Origin: Rhodocyclales bacterium
Lineage (GTDB): Bacteria > Pseudomonadota > Gammaproteobacteria > Burkholderiales > Rhodocyclaceae
DNA length: 64,000 nt
NCBI GenBank assembly: GCA_016214145.1
Contig: JACRPA010000005.1
Location: 372,001 to 436,000, forward strand
Reading direction: 5' to 3'
Shown here: positions 28,227-36,404 of the stretch, in pieces
Numbering within the stretch: position 1 is the stretch's first letter
How the letters are laid out: each line of letters opens with the position of its first letter
Notes under the pieces: model-generated
The model's input: the letters and a program-made list of their open reading frames with translations, nothing else
The model's database searches: none
Told to the model about the DNA's origin: nothing
Translations under genes and position numbers: made by a program

Positions 28227-28670
28227 CTATCGATAGACCAGGACGGGCACCTTGGAATGGGTCAGCACTTTCTGCGTTTCCGAGCCGAGCAGCAGCCCGG
28301 ACAGGCCGCGCCGCCCATGCGATGCCATGAAAATGAGGTCGCAGCCGCTTTCAGCGGCTGCCTTGATGATCGCTTCGTAGGGCACATCGCTGGTGGTTGC
28401 GGCGACGGTGCAGGGCACGCCGGCGGCGGCGGCCAGTTTCTGCGCCGCAGCGAGGATTTCCTGCGACTGCTTTTCCGCCATCTCGGCGAACTTCTCCGGC
28501 GTGGTCGGGTCGATCAGCGCGCCTTCGCCATAGAAGGCCACGGGATAGTCGGGCTTGGAATAGAAAAACGTGACCCTGGCGCCGGTTTCCCGGGCGAAAT
28601 CGACGGCTTTTTTCACGGTGTCGGTGGACAGCGCCGAACCGTCGGTGGGGACGAGGATATGCTTGAACAT
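28227..28670 (-). CDS. Universal stress protein UspA family
   Basis: A 147-residue Usp domain with HILVPTDGSALS at the start and the nucleotide-binding G-2x-G-9x-G-S/T pattern in MASHGRRGLSGLLLGSETQKVLTHSKVPVLVYR. Such proteins aid survival under energy or oxygen limitation. It is transcribed away from the beta-CASP gene from a promoter with a TATAAT and an FNR box, so induction at low oxygen is likely. Confidence 0.93.
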   Translation of the reverse strand: MFKHILVPTDGSALSTDTVKKAVDFARETGARVTFFYSKPDYPVAFYGEGALIDPTTPEKFAEMAEKQSQEILAAAQKLAAAAGVPCTVAATTSDVPYEAIIKAAAESGCDLIFMASHGRRGLSGLLLGSETQKVLTHSKVPVLVYR

Positions 28671-28689
28671 GCTGCCCTCCTGTGAGAGA

Positions 28690-28737
28690 TGGAATCATTA
28701 TAGGAAGCGCAACCCGATAGCGATTGACGCAGATCAA
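28690..28737 (-). promoter_or_regulatory. FNR-type class II promoter of uspA-hemerythrin
   Basis: The FNR box TTGACGCAGATCAA (28724-28737) is centred about 41 bases before a predicted start near 28690 on the minus strand. A perfect TATAAT reads on the minus strand from 28702 to 28697. The box lies too close to the divergent ATG at 28772 to activate it in the same geometry. Confidence 0.75.
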
Positions 28738-28771
28738 GCATGATACTGCTATCACGGGAACAGAATGCAGC

Positions 28772-30226
28772 ATGCGTATCACTTTTCATGGCGCCGCCGG
28801 GGAGGTGACCGGTTCCTGCTTCCTGGTCGAAACGGAGGAAGTGCGTTTCCTCGTCGACTGCGGCATGTTCCAGGGCGGCCGCGATGCCTGGCGGAAAAAC
28901 CTGCGTGCGTTGTCCTTCGACCTGCGCAGCCTGGACTTTATCCTGCTCACGCACGCCCATCTCGACCACTCAGGGCTGCTGCCGCGCGCCGCCGCCCTGG
29001 GGTTCCGCGGGCCGGTGCATGCAACGGCGGCGACAGTGGATCTGCTCGGCGTCATGCTGCTCGATTCGGCCCACATCCAGGAAAAGGAAGCGGAGTGGGA
29101 GGCCAAGCGCGCCCATGCCGGGCGCACCCCAAGAGTACTTCCTCAGGGCGGCTTCGCCGGCCCTTCAGGGCGCGGCCGGGGCCAGCCGGGCGCCCTGCTG
29201 TACACCGTGGCGCAGGCGCAGGCTTGCCTGCGGCAGTTGCGCAGGGAGGGATACGACCGGGCCTTCCAGCCGCATCCAGCGGTCAAGGTGTGCCTGCGCG
29301 ACGCAGGGCATATCCTCGGTTCGGCCATCGCCGAGGTCTGGGTCGAAGCGGCGGGGCGCACGCGCAAGCTGGTGTTTTCCGGCGACCTCGGCATGCCGGC
29401 GCGTCCGGTGCTGCGCGATCCGCAGCCGATCGAGTCGGCGGACGTGCTTTTCGTCGAATCCACCTACGGCAACCGCCTGCACAAGACGCTCGAGGCGACC
29501 GAGGACGAACTCGTCGAGGCGATCGAGAACACCTTGCACCGCAAGCACGGCAACGTCGTCATGCCGGCTTTTTCCGTCGGCCGCACGCAGGAGGTGCTGT
29601 TCGTGCTGGCCGATCTGGTGCGGCGCGGGCGCCTCAGGCACCTGCAGGTCTATGTCGATTCGCCGATGTCGATGGCCGCCACCGAAATCACCCTGCGGCA
29701 CACCGAGTTGCTCGATGACCACACGCTCGAATTGATCGAATGGCAGCGCGCCCATCCCGATGCGATGCAGGTGCGCTTCGTGCAGGACGTCGAGGAGTCG
29801 ATTTCGCTCAACCAGGTGAAGAGCGGCCTGGTGATCCTTTCGGCCAGCGGCATGTGCGACGCCGGGCGCATCAAGTACCACCTGCTCAACAATCTCGGGC
29901 GACGCGAGGCCTCGGTGATCATCACCGGCTTCCAGGCGGCGGGCACGCTGGGCCGGCGCCTGGTGGAGGGCGCCCGTTCCGCCACCATTTTCGGCCAGAG
30001 CGTTCCCGTGCGCGCCGACATCCACACCATCGGCGGCCTCTCCGCGCACGCCGACCAGGACGGGCTGCTCGGCTGGCTGGGGCATTTCCGCCGGCCGCCG
30101 CAACGGACGTTCGTCGTCCATGGCGAGGTGGAAATCGCCGAGGCCTTTGCCGGCGCTGTCGAGCGGCGGTTGAAGTGGAATAATGTCAGCGTGCCGCAAT
30201 ACGGCAGCAGCGTCGATTTGTCATAG
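28772..30226 (+). CDS. Metallo-beta-lactamase / beta-CASP nuclease family protein
   Basis: A 484-residue protein with the metal site LTHAHLDHSGLLP, GDLGMPARPVL, and the beta-CASP region (PAFSVGRTQEVLFVLADL, SASGMCDAGRIKYHLLNNL, GGLSAHADQDGLLGWL). This is the RNA-processing exonuclease-like (Ysh1/CPSF) branch found in many proteobacteria beside Usp and phaC genes. Its natural substrate in such bacteria is not established. The start at 28772 (MRITFHGAAGEVTGSC) is the family start. PhaC follows after 10 bases. Confidence 0.9.
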   Translation: MRITFHGAAGEVTGSCFLVETEEVRFLVDCGMFQGGRDAWRKNLRALSFDLRSLDFILLTHAHLDHSGLLPRAAALGFRGPVHATAATVDLLGVMLLDSAHIQEKEAEWEAKRAHAGRTPRVLPQGGFAGPSGRGRGQPGALLYTVAQAQACLRQLRREGYDRAFQPHPAVKVCLRDAGHILGSAIAEVWVEAAGRTRKLVFSGDLGMPARPVLRDPQPIESADVLFVESTYGNRLHKTLEATEDELVEAIENTLHRKHGNVVMPAFSVGRTQEVLFVLADLVRRGRLRHLQVYVDSPMSMAATEITLRHTELLDDHTLELIEWQRAHPDAMQVRFVQDVEESISLNQVKSGLVILSASGMCDAGRIKYHLLNNLGRREASVIITGFQAAGTLGRRLVEGARSATIFGQSVPVRADIHTIGGLSAHADQDGLLGWLGHFRRPPQRTFVVHGEVEIAEAFAGAVERRLKWNNVSVPQYGSSVDLS

Positions 30227-30236
30227 GGAATTCACC

Positions 30237-31982
30237 ATGTCCAGGCAAAAGGAAAACCACAACGCACCGGTCGTCGCCAGCCCCGCCGCGACGTGGAAGG
30301 CCGTGCACGATGTCACCGAGGCCGGCATCGATCCGCTCGGCATCGCCGCGCCCCTCAGCCATGCCCAGGTGGCGTGGATGATGCATCCGCAGGAACTGGC
30401 CGAGCTGGGGGCGAAATTCTCCGGCGACCTGATGGCGTTCACCTGGCACGCCTGGAACCGCGCGCTCGGCCTGCCCAGCGAAGACCCGATCCAGCCGCAT
30501 GCCGACGACACGCGCTTCGCCGATCCGGCGTGGAAGGACTCGGCCACCTGGGACATCGTCAAGGAGTGGTATCTCCTGCTCACCCGCAACGTGCAGGATG
30601 CGCTCTACGACACGCCGGCGCTGTCCGGCAAGGAGCGCCGGCGCGCCGCCTTCTGGTGGCGCAAATGGCTCAATGCCATGGCGCCGACGAATTTTCTGCT
30701 GACCAACCCGGTCGCCATGGCCAAGGCCGCCGAGACCAACGGCGAGAGCCTGGTGCGCGGCATGCACAACTTCCTCGAGGACCTGCGCGCCGGCAATGTG
30801 CGCATGACGCGGCCGGAGGATTTCACCGTCGGCAGGAACCTGGCGACGACGCCGGGGGCGGTGGTGTTCCGCAACCGGCTGCTGGAGGTGATCCATTACG
30901 CGCCGACGACGCCGCAGGTGCAGGCCATGCCCATCGTCATCGTCACGCCGTGGATCAACAAGTTCTACATCCTCGACCTGAACCCGAAGAAGAGCCTGGT
31001 GAAATACCTGCTCGACCAGGGCTTCCCGGTGTTCATTACCAGCTGGAAGAACCCGACGCCGGAGATGCGCGATGTCACCTTCGAGGACTACATCCTCGAG
31101 GGCGTCAACGAAGCCATCGAGGCGGCGCGCGGTTTCTGCGGCGTCAAGCAGGTGCATGCCGTCGGCTACTGCATCGGCGGCACGGCGCTGTCGACCTGGA
31201 TGGCCTGGGCCAACCGCAAGTACGGCGACGTCGACAAGGTGCCGGTGGCGCACTGGACGCTGCTCACCACGCTGGTCGATTTCAGCCGGCCGGGCGACAT
31301 CGAGGTCTTCATCGACGAGGGCAGCGTGCGCTGGCTGACCCAGGCCATGCAGGGCAAGGGCTTCCTCGACGGCAAGGAAATGGCTGCCGCCTTCAGATTG
31401 CTGCGCTCGAACAGCCTGATCTGGCAGTACGTCGTGCACGGCTACCTCTACGGCGAGGCGCCGCCGCCCTTCGACGTGCTCTACTGGAACATGGACACCA
31501 CGCGCATGCCCTTCGCCATGCACGAGTGGTACCTGCGCGAACTGTACCTGCACAACAACCTCATCCGGGGCGACGCGCTCACGCTCGGCGGCCAGCCGAT
31601 CGACCTCGGCCGCATCCGCCAGCCGCTGTATGCCGTCTCCGCCGAGGACGACCACATCGCCCCCTGGCAGCAGTGCTTCCGCATTTGCACCCATGTGCCG
31701 GCGGAGAAGCGCTTCGTGCGGTCCTCCTCGGGCCACATCCTCGGCATCGTCAATCCGCCGGTGACCCCGCCCAAGCGCAGCTACCACGTCGGCGTGGCGC
31801 ACCGGCGCGACCGCTTCGAGCAATGGCAGTCACGCGCCGAGGAACATCCCGGCAGCTGGTGGGAAGACTGGATGGCCTGGCTCAAGCCGCAGGCCGGCGA
31901 ACGGGTCGACGCCTACCCCGCAGCGACGAAGCGCTACCCGAAGCTCGCCGAAGCGCCGGGCACTTACGTTCTTGAATCCTGA
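30237..31982 (+). CDS. phaC: Class I poly(3-hydroxyalkanoate) synthase
   Basis: A 581-residue PHA synthase that polymerises 3-hydroxyacyl-CoA on granule surfaces. It has the PhaC N-terminal domain, then an alpha/beta hydrolase core with the lipase-like box GYCIGG, catalytic Cys at residue 312, VTPWINKFYILDLNPKKSLVKYLLDQGF, SAEDDHIAPWQ with the catalytic Asp, and SSGHILGIVNPP with the catalytic His. The length fits class I. The first ~20 residues before NHNAPVV are low in conservation. It is co-transcribed with the beta-CASP gene and not near phaAB. Confidence 0.93.
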   Translation: MSRQKENHNAPVVASPAATWKAVHDVTEAGIDPLGIAAPLSHAQVAWMMHPQELAELGAKFSGDLMAFTWHAWNRALGLPSEDPIQPHADDTRFADPAWKDSATWDIVKEWYLLLTRNVQDALYDTPALSGKERRRAAFWWRKWLNAMAPTNFLLTNPVAMAKAAETNGESLVRGMHNFLEDLRAGNVRMTRPEDFTVGRNLATTPGAVVFRNRLLEVIHYAPTTPQVQAMPIVIVTPWINKFYILDLNPKKSLVKYLLDQGFPVFITSWKNPTPEMRDVTFEDYILEGVNEAIEAARGFCGVKQVHAVGYCIGGTALSTWMAWANRKYGDVDKVPVAHWTLLTTLVDFSRPGDIEVFIDEGSVRWLTQAMQGKGFLDGKEMAAAFRLLRSNSLIWQYVVHGYLYGEAPPPFDVLYWNMDTTRMPFAMHEWYLRELYLHNNLIRGDALTLGGQPIDLGRIRQPLYAVSAEDDHIAPWQQCFRICTHVPAEKRFVRSSSGHILGIVNPPVTPPKRSYHVGVAHRRDRFEQWQSRAEEHPGSWWEDWMAWLKPQAGERVDAYPAATKRYPKLAEAPGTYVLES

Positions 31983-31986
31983 AGCC

Positions 31987-32010
31987 GCCGTCCCACAGGG
32001 ACTGACTTTT
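31987..32010 (+). repeat. Dispersed 24-bp word, intergenic copy after phaC
   Basis: GCCGT-CCCACAGGGAC-TGACTTTT, beginning four bases after the phaC stop. Its centre, GTCCCACAGGGA, is also the start of the REP core seen at 35498. Confidence 0.75.
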
Positions 32011-32078
32011 GCGCGGCGACTGCACGCCCCGTCGCGCTGCCACCCTCAGATCAGGAGGGTTTATCCCTGCATCGATTC

Positions 32079-32092
32079 TTGACAGCCGTCAA
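32079..32092 (+). promoter_or_regulatory. FNR/Dnr-type box before the hemerythrin-DUF2249 operon
   Basis: TTGACAGCCGTCAA is a perfect inverted repeat of the FNR/Dnr type. With class II spacing the start would fall near 32127, 28 bases before the ATG at 32155. Confidence 0.65.
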
Positions 32093-32154
32093 GGCCCAAC
32101 TCCCTGCCGAGCAAGGAGAATCCCTTCTCAAGCAAGACGGAAGGAGACAAGCGA

Positions 32155-32595
32155 ATGAGCGGCATCACCAGCGCCCTGCAACACCATCACAAGCAGTGCG
32201 ACGAGGACTTCGCCGAGGCCGAGGACGCCGCCCGCAAGGGCGACTGGGCGACCTGCGCGGCGAACTACGGCAAGTTCCGCACCGAGCTGCTGGCGCATTT
32301 CGGCGTCGAGGAAGAAGTGCTCTTTCCGGCCTTCGAGCAGCGCACCGGCATGGCCGGCGGCCCGACCCAGGTCATGCGCGGCGAACATGTGCAGATGCGC
32401 GACCTGATCAAGCAGATGGACGAAGCCCTGGCGCAGAAGAACGCCGATGGCTTCGGCGGCGCCGCGGAAACCCTCCTCATCATGATGCAGCAGCACAACA
32501 TGAAGGAGGAGAACATCCTCTATCCGATGATCGACCAGGCCCTCGGCCAGGACGGCGAGATCCAGTCCCGCGTCACGGCCGGCCTGAACGCCTAG
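32155..32595 (+). CDS. Hemerythrin HHE-domain protein
   Basis: A 146-residue cytosolic HHE protein with candidate di-iron ligands in ALQHHHKQCDEDF, HFGVEEEVLFPAF, RGEHVQMRDLI and QQHNMKEENILYP. AGGAG precedes the start. It is followed after 11 bases by a DUF2249 gene and then by a polytopic membrane gene, a grouping that looks like an NO- or oxygen-stress operon under the FNR/Dnr box at 32079. No catalytic role can be read from the sequence. Confidence 0.88.
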   Translation: MSGITSALQHHHKQCDEDFAEAEDAARKGDWATCAANYGKFRTELLAHFGVEEEVLFPAFEQRTGMAGGPTQVMRGEHVQMRDLIKQMDEALAQKNADGFGGAAETLLIMMQQHNMKEENILYPMIDQALGQDGEIQSRVTAGLNA

Positions 32596-32606
32596 ACGGA
32601 ACCGAC

Positions 32607-32828
32607 ATGGCCGAGGAAAGGGTGATCGACGGCCGGGGGCTGATGCCGCCGGAACCGATGGAGCTGACCCTCACCGCCCTGGACACGCTGCCGGACGGGG
32701 AGGAGCTGACCCTGCTGCTCTATTGCGAGCCGCACCCGCTTTACGGCATCCTCAGGCAGAACGGCTACACGCACCGCTCGCAAACCCGCCCCGACGGCAC
32801 CGTAGAAATCCATATCCGGAAAGTCTGA
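32607..32828 (+). CDS. DUF2249-domain protein
   Basis: A 73-residue protein opening with VIDGRGLMPPEPMELTLTALDTLPDGEELTLLL, the TusA-like DUF2249 pattern, and ending with RPDGTVEIHIRKV. The family often lies beside hemerythrins in denitrifiers; its function is unknown. The TusA-type CPxP cysteine is absent (GLMPPEP). It sits between the hemerythrin and the membrane protein gene with 9-11 base gaps. Confidence 0.85.
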   Translation: MAEERVIDGRGLMPPEPMELTLTALDTLPDGEELTLLLYCEPHPLYGILRQNGYTHRSQTRPDGTVEIHIRKV

Positions 32829-32837
32829 AGGGCAGCC

Positions 32838-34154
32838 ATGCAACCCGGCCTCTCCTTCGAGCAGGCGCCGCCCATCTCGGTGCCTTTCCGCTTCTTCCTC
32901 ACCGCGCCGCTTTTCGGCATGGCGGCCGGCCTGCTGCTGCTCTGGCAGGGGCCGGCGGCGCTGGCCTCGCGCTGGACCTCGGCGGCGCTGGCGCTCACCC
33001 ACCTCCTCGCCGTCGGCTTCATGCTGCAGGCGATGTGCGGCGCGCTGCTGCAGATGCTGCCCGTGGCGGCGGGGGCCAACATCTGGCAGCCGCGCCGCGT
33101 CACGCAGTTCACCCATGCCGGCCTGACCGTCGGCACGCTGCTCCTGGTGGCCGGCTTCCTTTTCGAGACGGCATGGTTTTTCCGCATCGCCGTGCCCTTC
33201 ATGACGGTATCGCTGGGCGCCTTCGCGCTGATCGTGCTCATCGCGCTGTTCCGCACGCCGGCGCAGGGGCCGACCATCATCGCGCTGCGCATTGCGGTGT
33301 TCGGCCTGATCGTGACGATTACCCTGGGCGCCACCCTGGCGAGCAGCTTCGGCTGGCAGCTGGCGCTGCCGCTGACCGAAATAACGCATGTCCACGCGGC
33401 CTGGGGATTGGGCGGCTGGAGCCTGCTGCTGGTGGCCGGCGTGGCCTACCTGGTGGTGCCGATGTTCCAGTTGACGCCGCCCTATCCGGCCTGGCTCACG
33501 CGCAGCTTTTCGGTGACCCTGTTCTTCCTGCTGGCGGCCTGGTCGATCACCTGGCTGCCGCTGCAGCGGCCTGACGGCTTTCAGGTCGCGCTGGCGTGCG
33601 CCGCGGCGCTGCTCGCCGTGGTGTTCGCGGCGGTGACGCTGCGCCTGCAGGCGCAGCGTCGGCGCAAGGTGATCGAGCCGACCCTGCTGTTCTGGCGGGT
33701 GGCGATGGCGAGCCTCGTCGTGGCGGCTTCAGCCGTCATCGTGCAGCAGCTCAACCCGGGGACCGAGGACTATGCCGGAACGCCCTTCCTGCTCGGCGTG
33801 CTGCTCATGGTGGGGGTGTTCATGCCGGTCATCAGCGGCATGCTCTACAAGATCATGCCTTTCCTCAACTGGATGCATTTGCAGAAGATCGGCAGGCCGG
33901 GCCTGGTGGTGCCGAACATGCGCCAGATGATCCCGGAGCCGCGCATGATGATGCAGTTCAGGCTGCACCTTGCGGCGCTGGCGTTGCTGCTCGGCGCGGT
34001 GCCGTTGCCCTGGCTGGTCTATCCCGGCGGCGTGGCGCTGATCGCCTCGTGCATCTGGCTGGAGTGGAACCTGGTCGTGGCGACGCGCAACTTCGCGCGC
34101 TTCAGCCGCGAACTGGAAGAACGGCTGGCCCAGGAGCAGGCGCCGTCCTCATGA
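32838..34154 (+). CDS. Polytopic membrane protein, NnrS/haem-copper oxidase-like
   Basis: A 438-residue protein with about 12 hydrophobic segments. Membrane histidines occur in LTHLLAVGFMLQAMCGALLQMLPVAAG and ITHVHAAWGLGGWSLLLVAG.AYLVVP, a pattern recalling haem-ligand helices of haem-copper oxidase subunit I and of NnrS. It is not a plain NnrS, which is encoded at 41595. The fixed link with hemerythrin and DUF2249 suggests a haem-based NO or redox role in the membrane. The assignment to a family is tentative. Confidence 0.6.
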   Translation: MQPGLSFEQAPPISVPFRFFLTAPLFGMAAGLLLLWQGPAALASRWTSAALALTHLLAVGFMLQAMCGALLQMLPVAAGANIWQPRRVTQFTHAGLTVGTLLLVAGFLFETAWFFRIAVPFMTVSLGAFALIVLIALFRTPAQGPTIIALRIAVFGLIVTITLGATLASSFGWQLALPLTEITHVHAAWGLGGWSLLLVAGVAYLVVPMFQLTPPYPAWLTRSFSVTLFFLLAAWSITWLPLQRPDGFQVALACAAALLAVVFAAVTLRLQAQRRRKVIEPTLLFWRVAMASLVVAASAVIVQQLNPGTEDYAGTPFLLGVLLMVGVFMPVISGMLYKIMPFLNWMHLQKIGRPGLVVPNMRQMIPEPRMMMQFRLHLAALALLLGAVPLPWLVYPGGVALIASCIWLEWNLVVATRNFARFSRELEERLAQEQAPSS

Positions 34155-34183
34155 CCCCGCCCAGCGGGCGGGGCTGGCCAGTC

Positions 34184-34204
34184 GCCCCCTCGCTTGGCGG
34201 GGGA
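34184..34204. repeat. Short palindromic repeat
   Basis: GCCCCCTCGCTTGGCGGGGGA can fold on itself. The surrounding 34155-34233 looks like a GC-rich intergenic repeat without coding potential. Confidence 0.5.
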
Positions 34205-34233
34205 GGATGGGTGGGGGTGCCCTGAAATGCTTC

Positions 34234-34264
34234 GGGCAAGGGCGGCGCAGCGCCGCCCTTGCCC
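34234..34264. terminator. Bidirectional terminator between convergent genes
   Basis: A 31-base perfect palindrome with two 15-base arms (GGGCAAGGGCGGCGC and its complement) around a single A, located between two convergent genes. No T-run follows on the plus strand. Confidence 0.65.
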
Positions 34265-34266
34265 GA

Positions 34267-34959
34267 TCAGGGCTCGTATTCGCGCAGCCGCTTCACGCCA
34301 TGCACCGTGACGTGCTTGCCGTGCACGCTGATGAGCTTGGTGGATGCCAGGTCGTGGAAAATGCGCGAGAGGGTTTCCGGCGTGAGGTTGAGCCGCGACG
34401 CGATGACCTGCTTGCTGGTGGGCAGGTCGATCTCGACATCGCGCGACTCGTCCTCGCCATGATCGGTGCGCTGCAGCAGGAAACCGATGACGCGCTGCGT
34501 GCTGGAGCGCAGCGAGTAGGATTCGACGTCGCGGATCAGGCCGTGCAATCTCAGGGCCAGGCCGGCCAGCATGCGGCGGGCGAAGGAGGCGTCGGTTTCG
34601 AGCATCTCGAATACGGCCTGGCGGGCGATGTGCAGCAGCAGCGAGTCGGCGAGCGACTCGGCGAAGACGGGGTAGGGACGGTCCATGAACATGACGGCCT
34701 CGCCGAAGCTCTGCTGGGGCCCCAGGATCTCGACCACCTTCTCGTTGCCGGCGGCCGAGGGGAAGGCGAGCTTCATCTGGCCGTACACGATGGCGTAGAA
34801 GCCGCGCGACGGATCGCCCTTCTGGAACAGCATCTCGCCCTTGTGCAGGCGCTTCTCCCGCGTTTGCGAGGCGAGAAGTTCGATCTGTTCCGGACTGAGC
34901 TCCTGGAACAGGGGAATTCTTCGGAGTATTTGAGCTATGTCGAGCTTGTCGTTATGCAT
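34267..34959 (-). CDS. Crp/FNR-family regulator without Fe-S cysteines, Dnr-like
   Basis: A 230-residue regulator with a cNMP-like beta roll (GEMLFQKGDPSRGFYAIVYGQMKLAF, GPQQSFGEAVMF), a dimerisation helix and a helix-turn-helix TSKQVIASRLNLTPETLSRIFHDLAS. It has no N-terminal cysteine cluster, unlike FNR, and keeps the E-x-x-S-R recognition motif, so it could bind FNR-like boxes. Dnr/NnrR proteins of this build sense NO through haem. The start at 34959 is used because the extra 17 residues of the track are not family-like. Confidence 0.8.
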   Translation of the reverse strand: MHNDKLDIAQILRRIPLFQELSPEQIELLASQTREKRLHKGEMLFQKGDPSRGFYAIVYGQMKLAFPSAAGNEKVVEILGPQQSFGEAVMFMDRPYPVFAESLADSLLLHIARQAVFEMLETDASFARRMLAGLALRLHGLIRDVESYSLRSSTQRVIGFLLQRTDHGEDESRDVEIDLPTSKQVIASRLNLTPETLSRIFHDLASTKLISVHGKHVTVHGVKRLREYEP

Positions 34960-35085
34960 TGAGAGACCCTTACCGGCTCTGACGGGGGCGCGGCGCGTGA
35001 AACATACCATGGAAAGCCCGGCTCAGGCGAGTCGTCCTGCCTCAAGCTGCGGCCCGACGGCCTGCAGGGGTAGAATTCGCCCCCC

Positions 35086-35484
35086 ATGACATACCTCATT
35101 CTCAAGCACCTCCACGTCACCTGCGTGGCGATCTCGATCGCCGGCTTCTTCCTGCGCGGCATCTGGATGCTGAAGGATTCGCCGATGCTCGACCGGCTCT
35201 GGGTGCGGGTGGTGCCGCATGTGAACGACACGCTGCTGCTGGCCGCCGCCATCGGCCTGTCGATCGTGCAGCGGCAGTATCCCTTCGTGCACGGCTGGGT
35301 GACGGCCAAGGTGCTGGGCCTGCTGGCCTACATCGGCTTCGGCATGTTCGCCCTGCGGCGCGGGCGCAGCAAGGCGCTGCGCACGGGCTTCTGGCTGGCC
35401 TCGCTGGCCAGCTTCGCCTACATCGTTTCGGTGGCGCTGACGAAAGACCCCTGGGGCTTTCTGGCCTTGCAGGTCGGCCTTTAG
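35086..35484 (+). CDS. SirB-family membrane protein
   Basis: A 132-residue protein with four hydrophobic segments and the SirB pattern LKHLHVTCVAISIAGFFLRGIWML, VRVVPHVNDTLLLAAAI, HGWVTAKVLGLLAYIGFGMFALRRGRS. The biochemical role of SirB is not known. A TAGAAT -10 lies 14 bases before the ATG. The last residues (ALQVGL) and the stop codon are encoded by the following REP element. Confidence 0.85.
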   Translation: MTYLILKHLHVTCVAISIAGFFLRGIWMLKDSPMLDRLWVRVVPHVNDTLLLAAAIGLSIVQRQYPFVHGWVTAKVLGLLAYIGFGMFALRRGRSKALRTGFWLASLASFAYIVSVALTKDPWGFLALQVGL

Positions 35485-35546
35485 GCCGACGATGGCCGGT
35501 GTCCCACAGGGATTTCCTTCGGTCATCGGGCTGAAGCCCGACCTAC
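35469..35546. repeat. Composite REP element with conserved core
   Basis: REP arms at 35469-35490 and 35525-35546 flank a core GGTGTCCCACAGGGATTTCC TTCGGTCAT (35498-35526). This is the inverted form of the core at 14886-14914. Confidence 0.85.
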
Positions 35547-35551
35547 GTTCT

Positions 35552-36367
35552 TCAGCGCGGCTGGTGGTTCAGAAGTTTCTTCAGGCCGGCGCCGTCGAGG
35601 ATGCGGATGTGCTTCTGCTGCACGGCGATGAGGCCTTCCTCCTGGAAGCGCGAGAAGGCGCGGCTCACCGTTTCCAGCTTCAGGCCGAGGTAGCTGCCGA
35701 TTTCCTCCCGCGTCATGCGCAGGTGGAATTCCGCCGCCGAATAGCCGCGCGAGGTGAAACGCTGCGACATGTTGAGCAGGAAGGCGGCCAGCCGCTCCTC
35801 GGCGCGCATGGTGCCGAGCAGCATCATCAGGCCCTGGTCGCGCACCAGTTCCCGGCTCATGACCTTGTGGAAATTATGCTGCAGCGTCTTGATTTCGCGC
35901 GACAGCTGCTCCAGCTGGGAGAAGGGGATGATGCAGACTTCGCTGTCCTCCAGCGCGACGGCGTTGCAGGAATGCACCTCGGTGCCGATGCCGTCCATGC
36001 CGAGGATCTCGCCGGCCATCTGGAAGCCGGTGACCTGGTCGCGGCCGTCCTCGAGCAGGATGTCGGTCTTGAAGAAGCCGGTGCGCACGGCATAGATGGC
36101 CTCGAAGGGATCGCCGGCCCGGTAGAGGTTCTGCTGGCGCTTCAGCTTGCGGCGGGCGCCGACCAGGCTGTCGAGCTTGGCCAGTTCCTCCTTGCTCAGG
36201 CCTTCGGAAAGGCACAGTTCATGCAGGCTGCATTGGGAACAGGCCGCCTTGATGGCGACCAGGCTGACGGGAACGGCGGATTTGTTGGGCAATTCCGTCT
36301 CGCTTTCTCTCTCTGTTGATTGGCCGCTTTGATCCATGTCAATACGATAAGCAGGTCGATGCGGCAT
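35552..36367 (-). CDS. fnr: FNR-type oxygen-sensing regulator
   Basis: A 271-residue global regulator of the anaerobic switch. It has cluster cysteines C43, C46 and C52 (CSQCSLHELC) plus a central cysteine (EVHSCNAVALED), the family loop GDPFEAIYAVRTGFFKT, and the canonical recognition helix LKLETVSRAFSRFQ with E-x-x-S-R. A GAGGA sits just before the ATG at 36367. An alternative ATG at 36337 gives 261 residues but has no ribosome site and overlaps an FNR box. The gene is divergent from hemN. Confidence 0.9.
   Translation of the reverse strand: MPHRPAYRIDMDQSGQSTERESETELPNKSAVPVSLVAIKAACSQCSLHELCLSEGLSKEELAKLDSLVGARRKLKRQQNLYRAGDPFEAIYAVRTGFFKTDILLEDGRDQVTGFQMAGEILGMDGIGTEVHSCNAVALEDSEVCIIPFSQLEQLSREIKTLQHNFHKVMSRELVRDQGLMMLLGTMRAEERLAAFLLNMSQRFTSRGYSAAEFHLRMTREEIGSYLGLKLETVSRAFSRFQEEGLIAVQQKHIRILDGAGLKKLLNHQPR
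36329..36342 (+). promoter_or_regulatory. FNR-type box between fnr and hemN
   Basis: TTGATCCATGTCAA is centred 69 bases before the hemN ATG, so class II activation would start transcription near 36377. On the other strand it overlaps the 5' coding end of fnr. Confidence 0.7.
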
Positions 36368-36404
36368 CTTTCCTCATCGTCCCGCAGCACTGCTCCAGTA
36401 CCGC

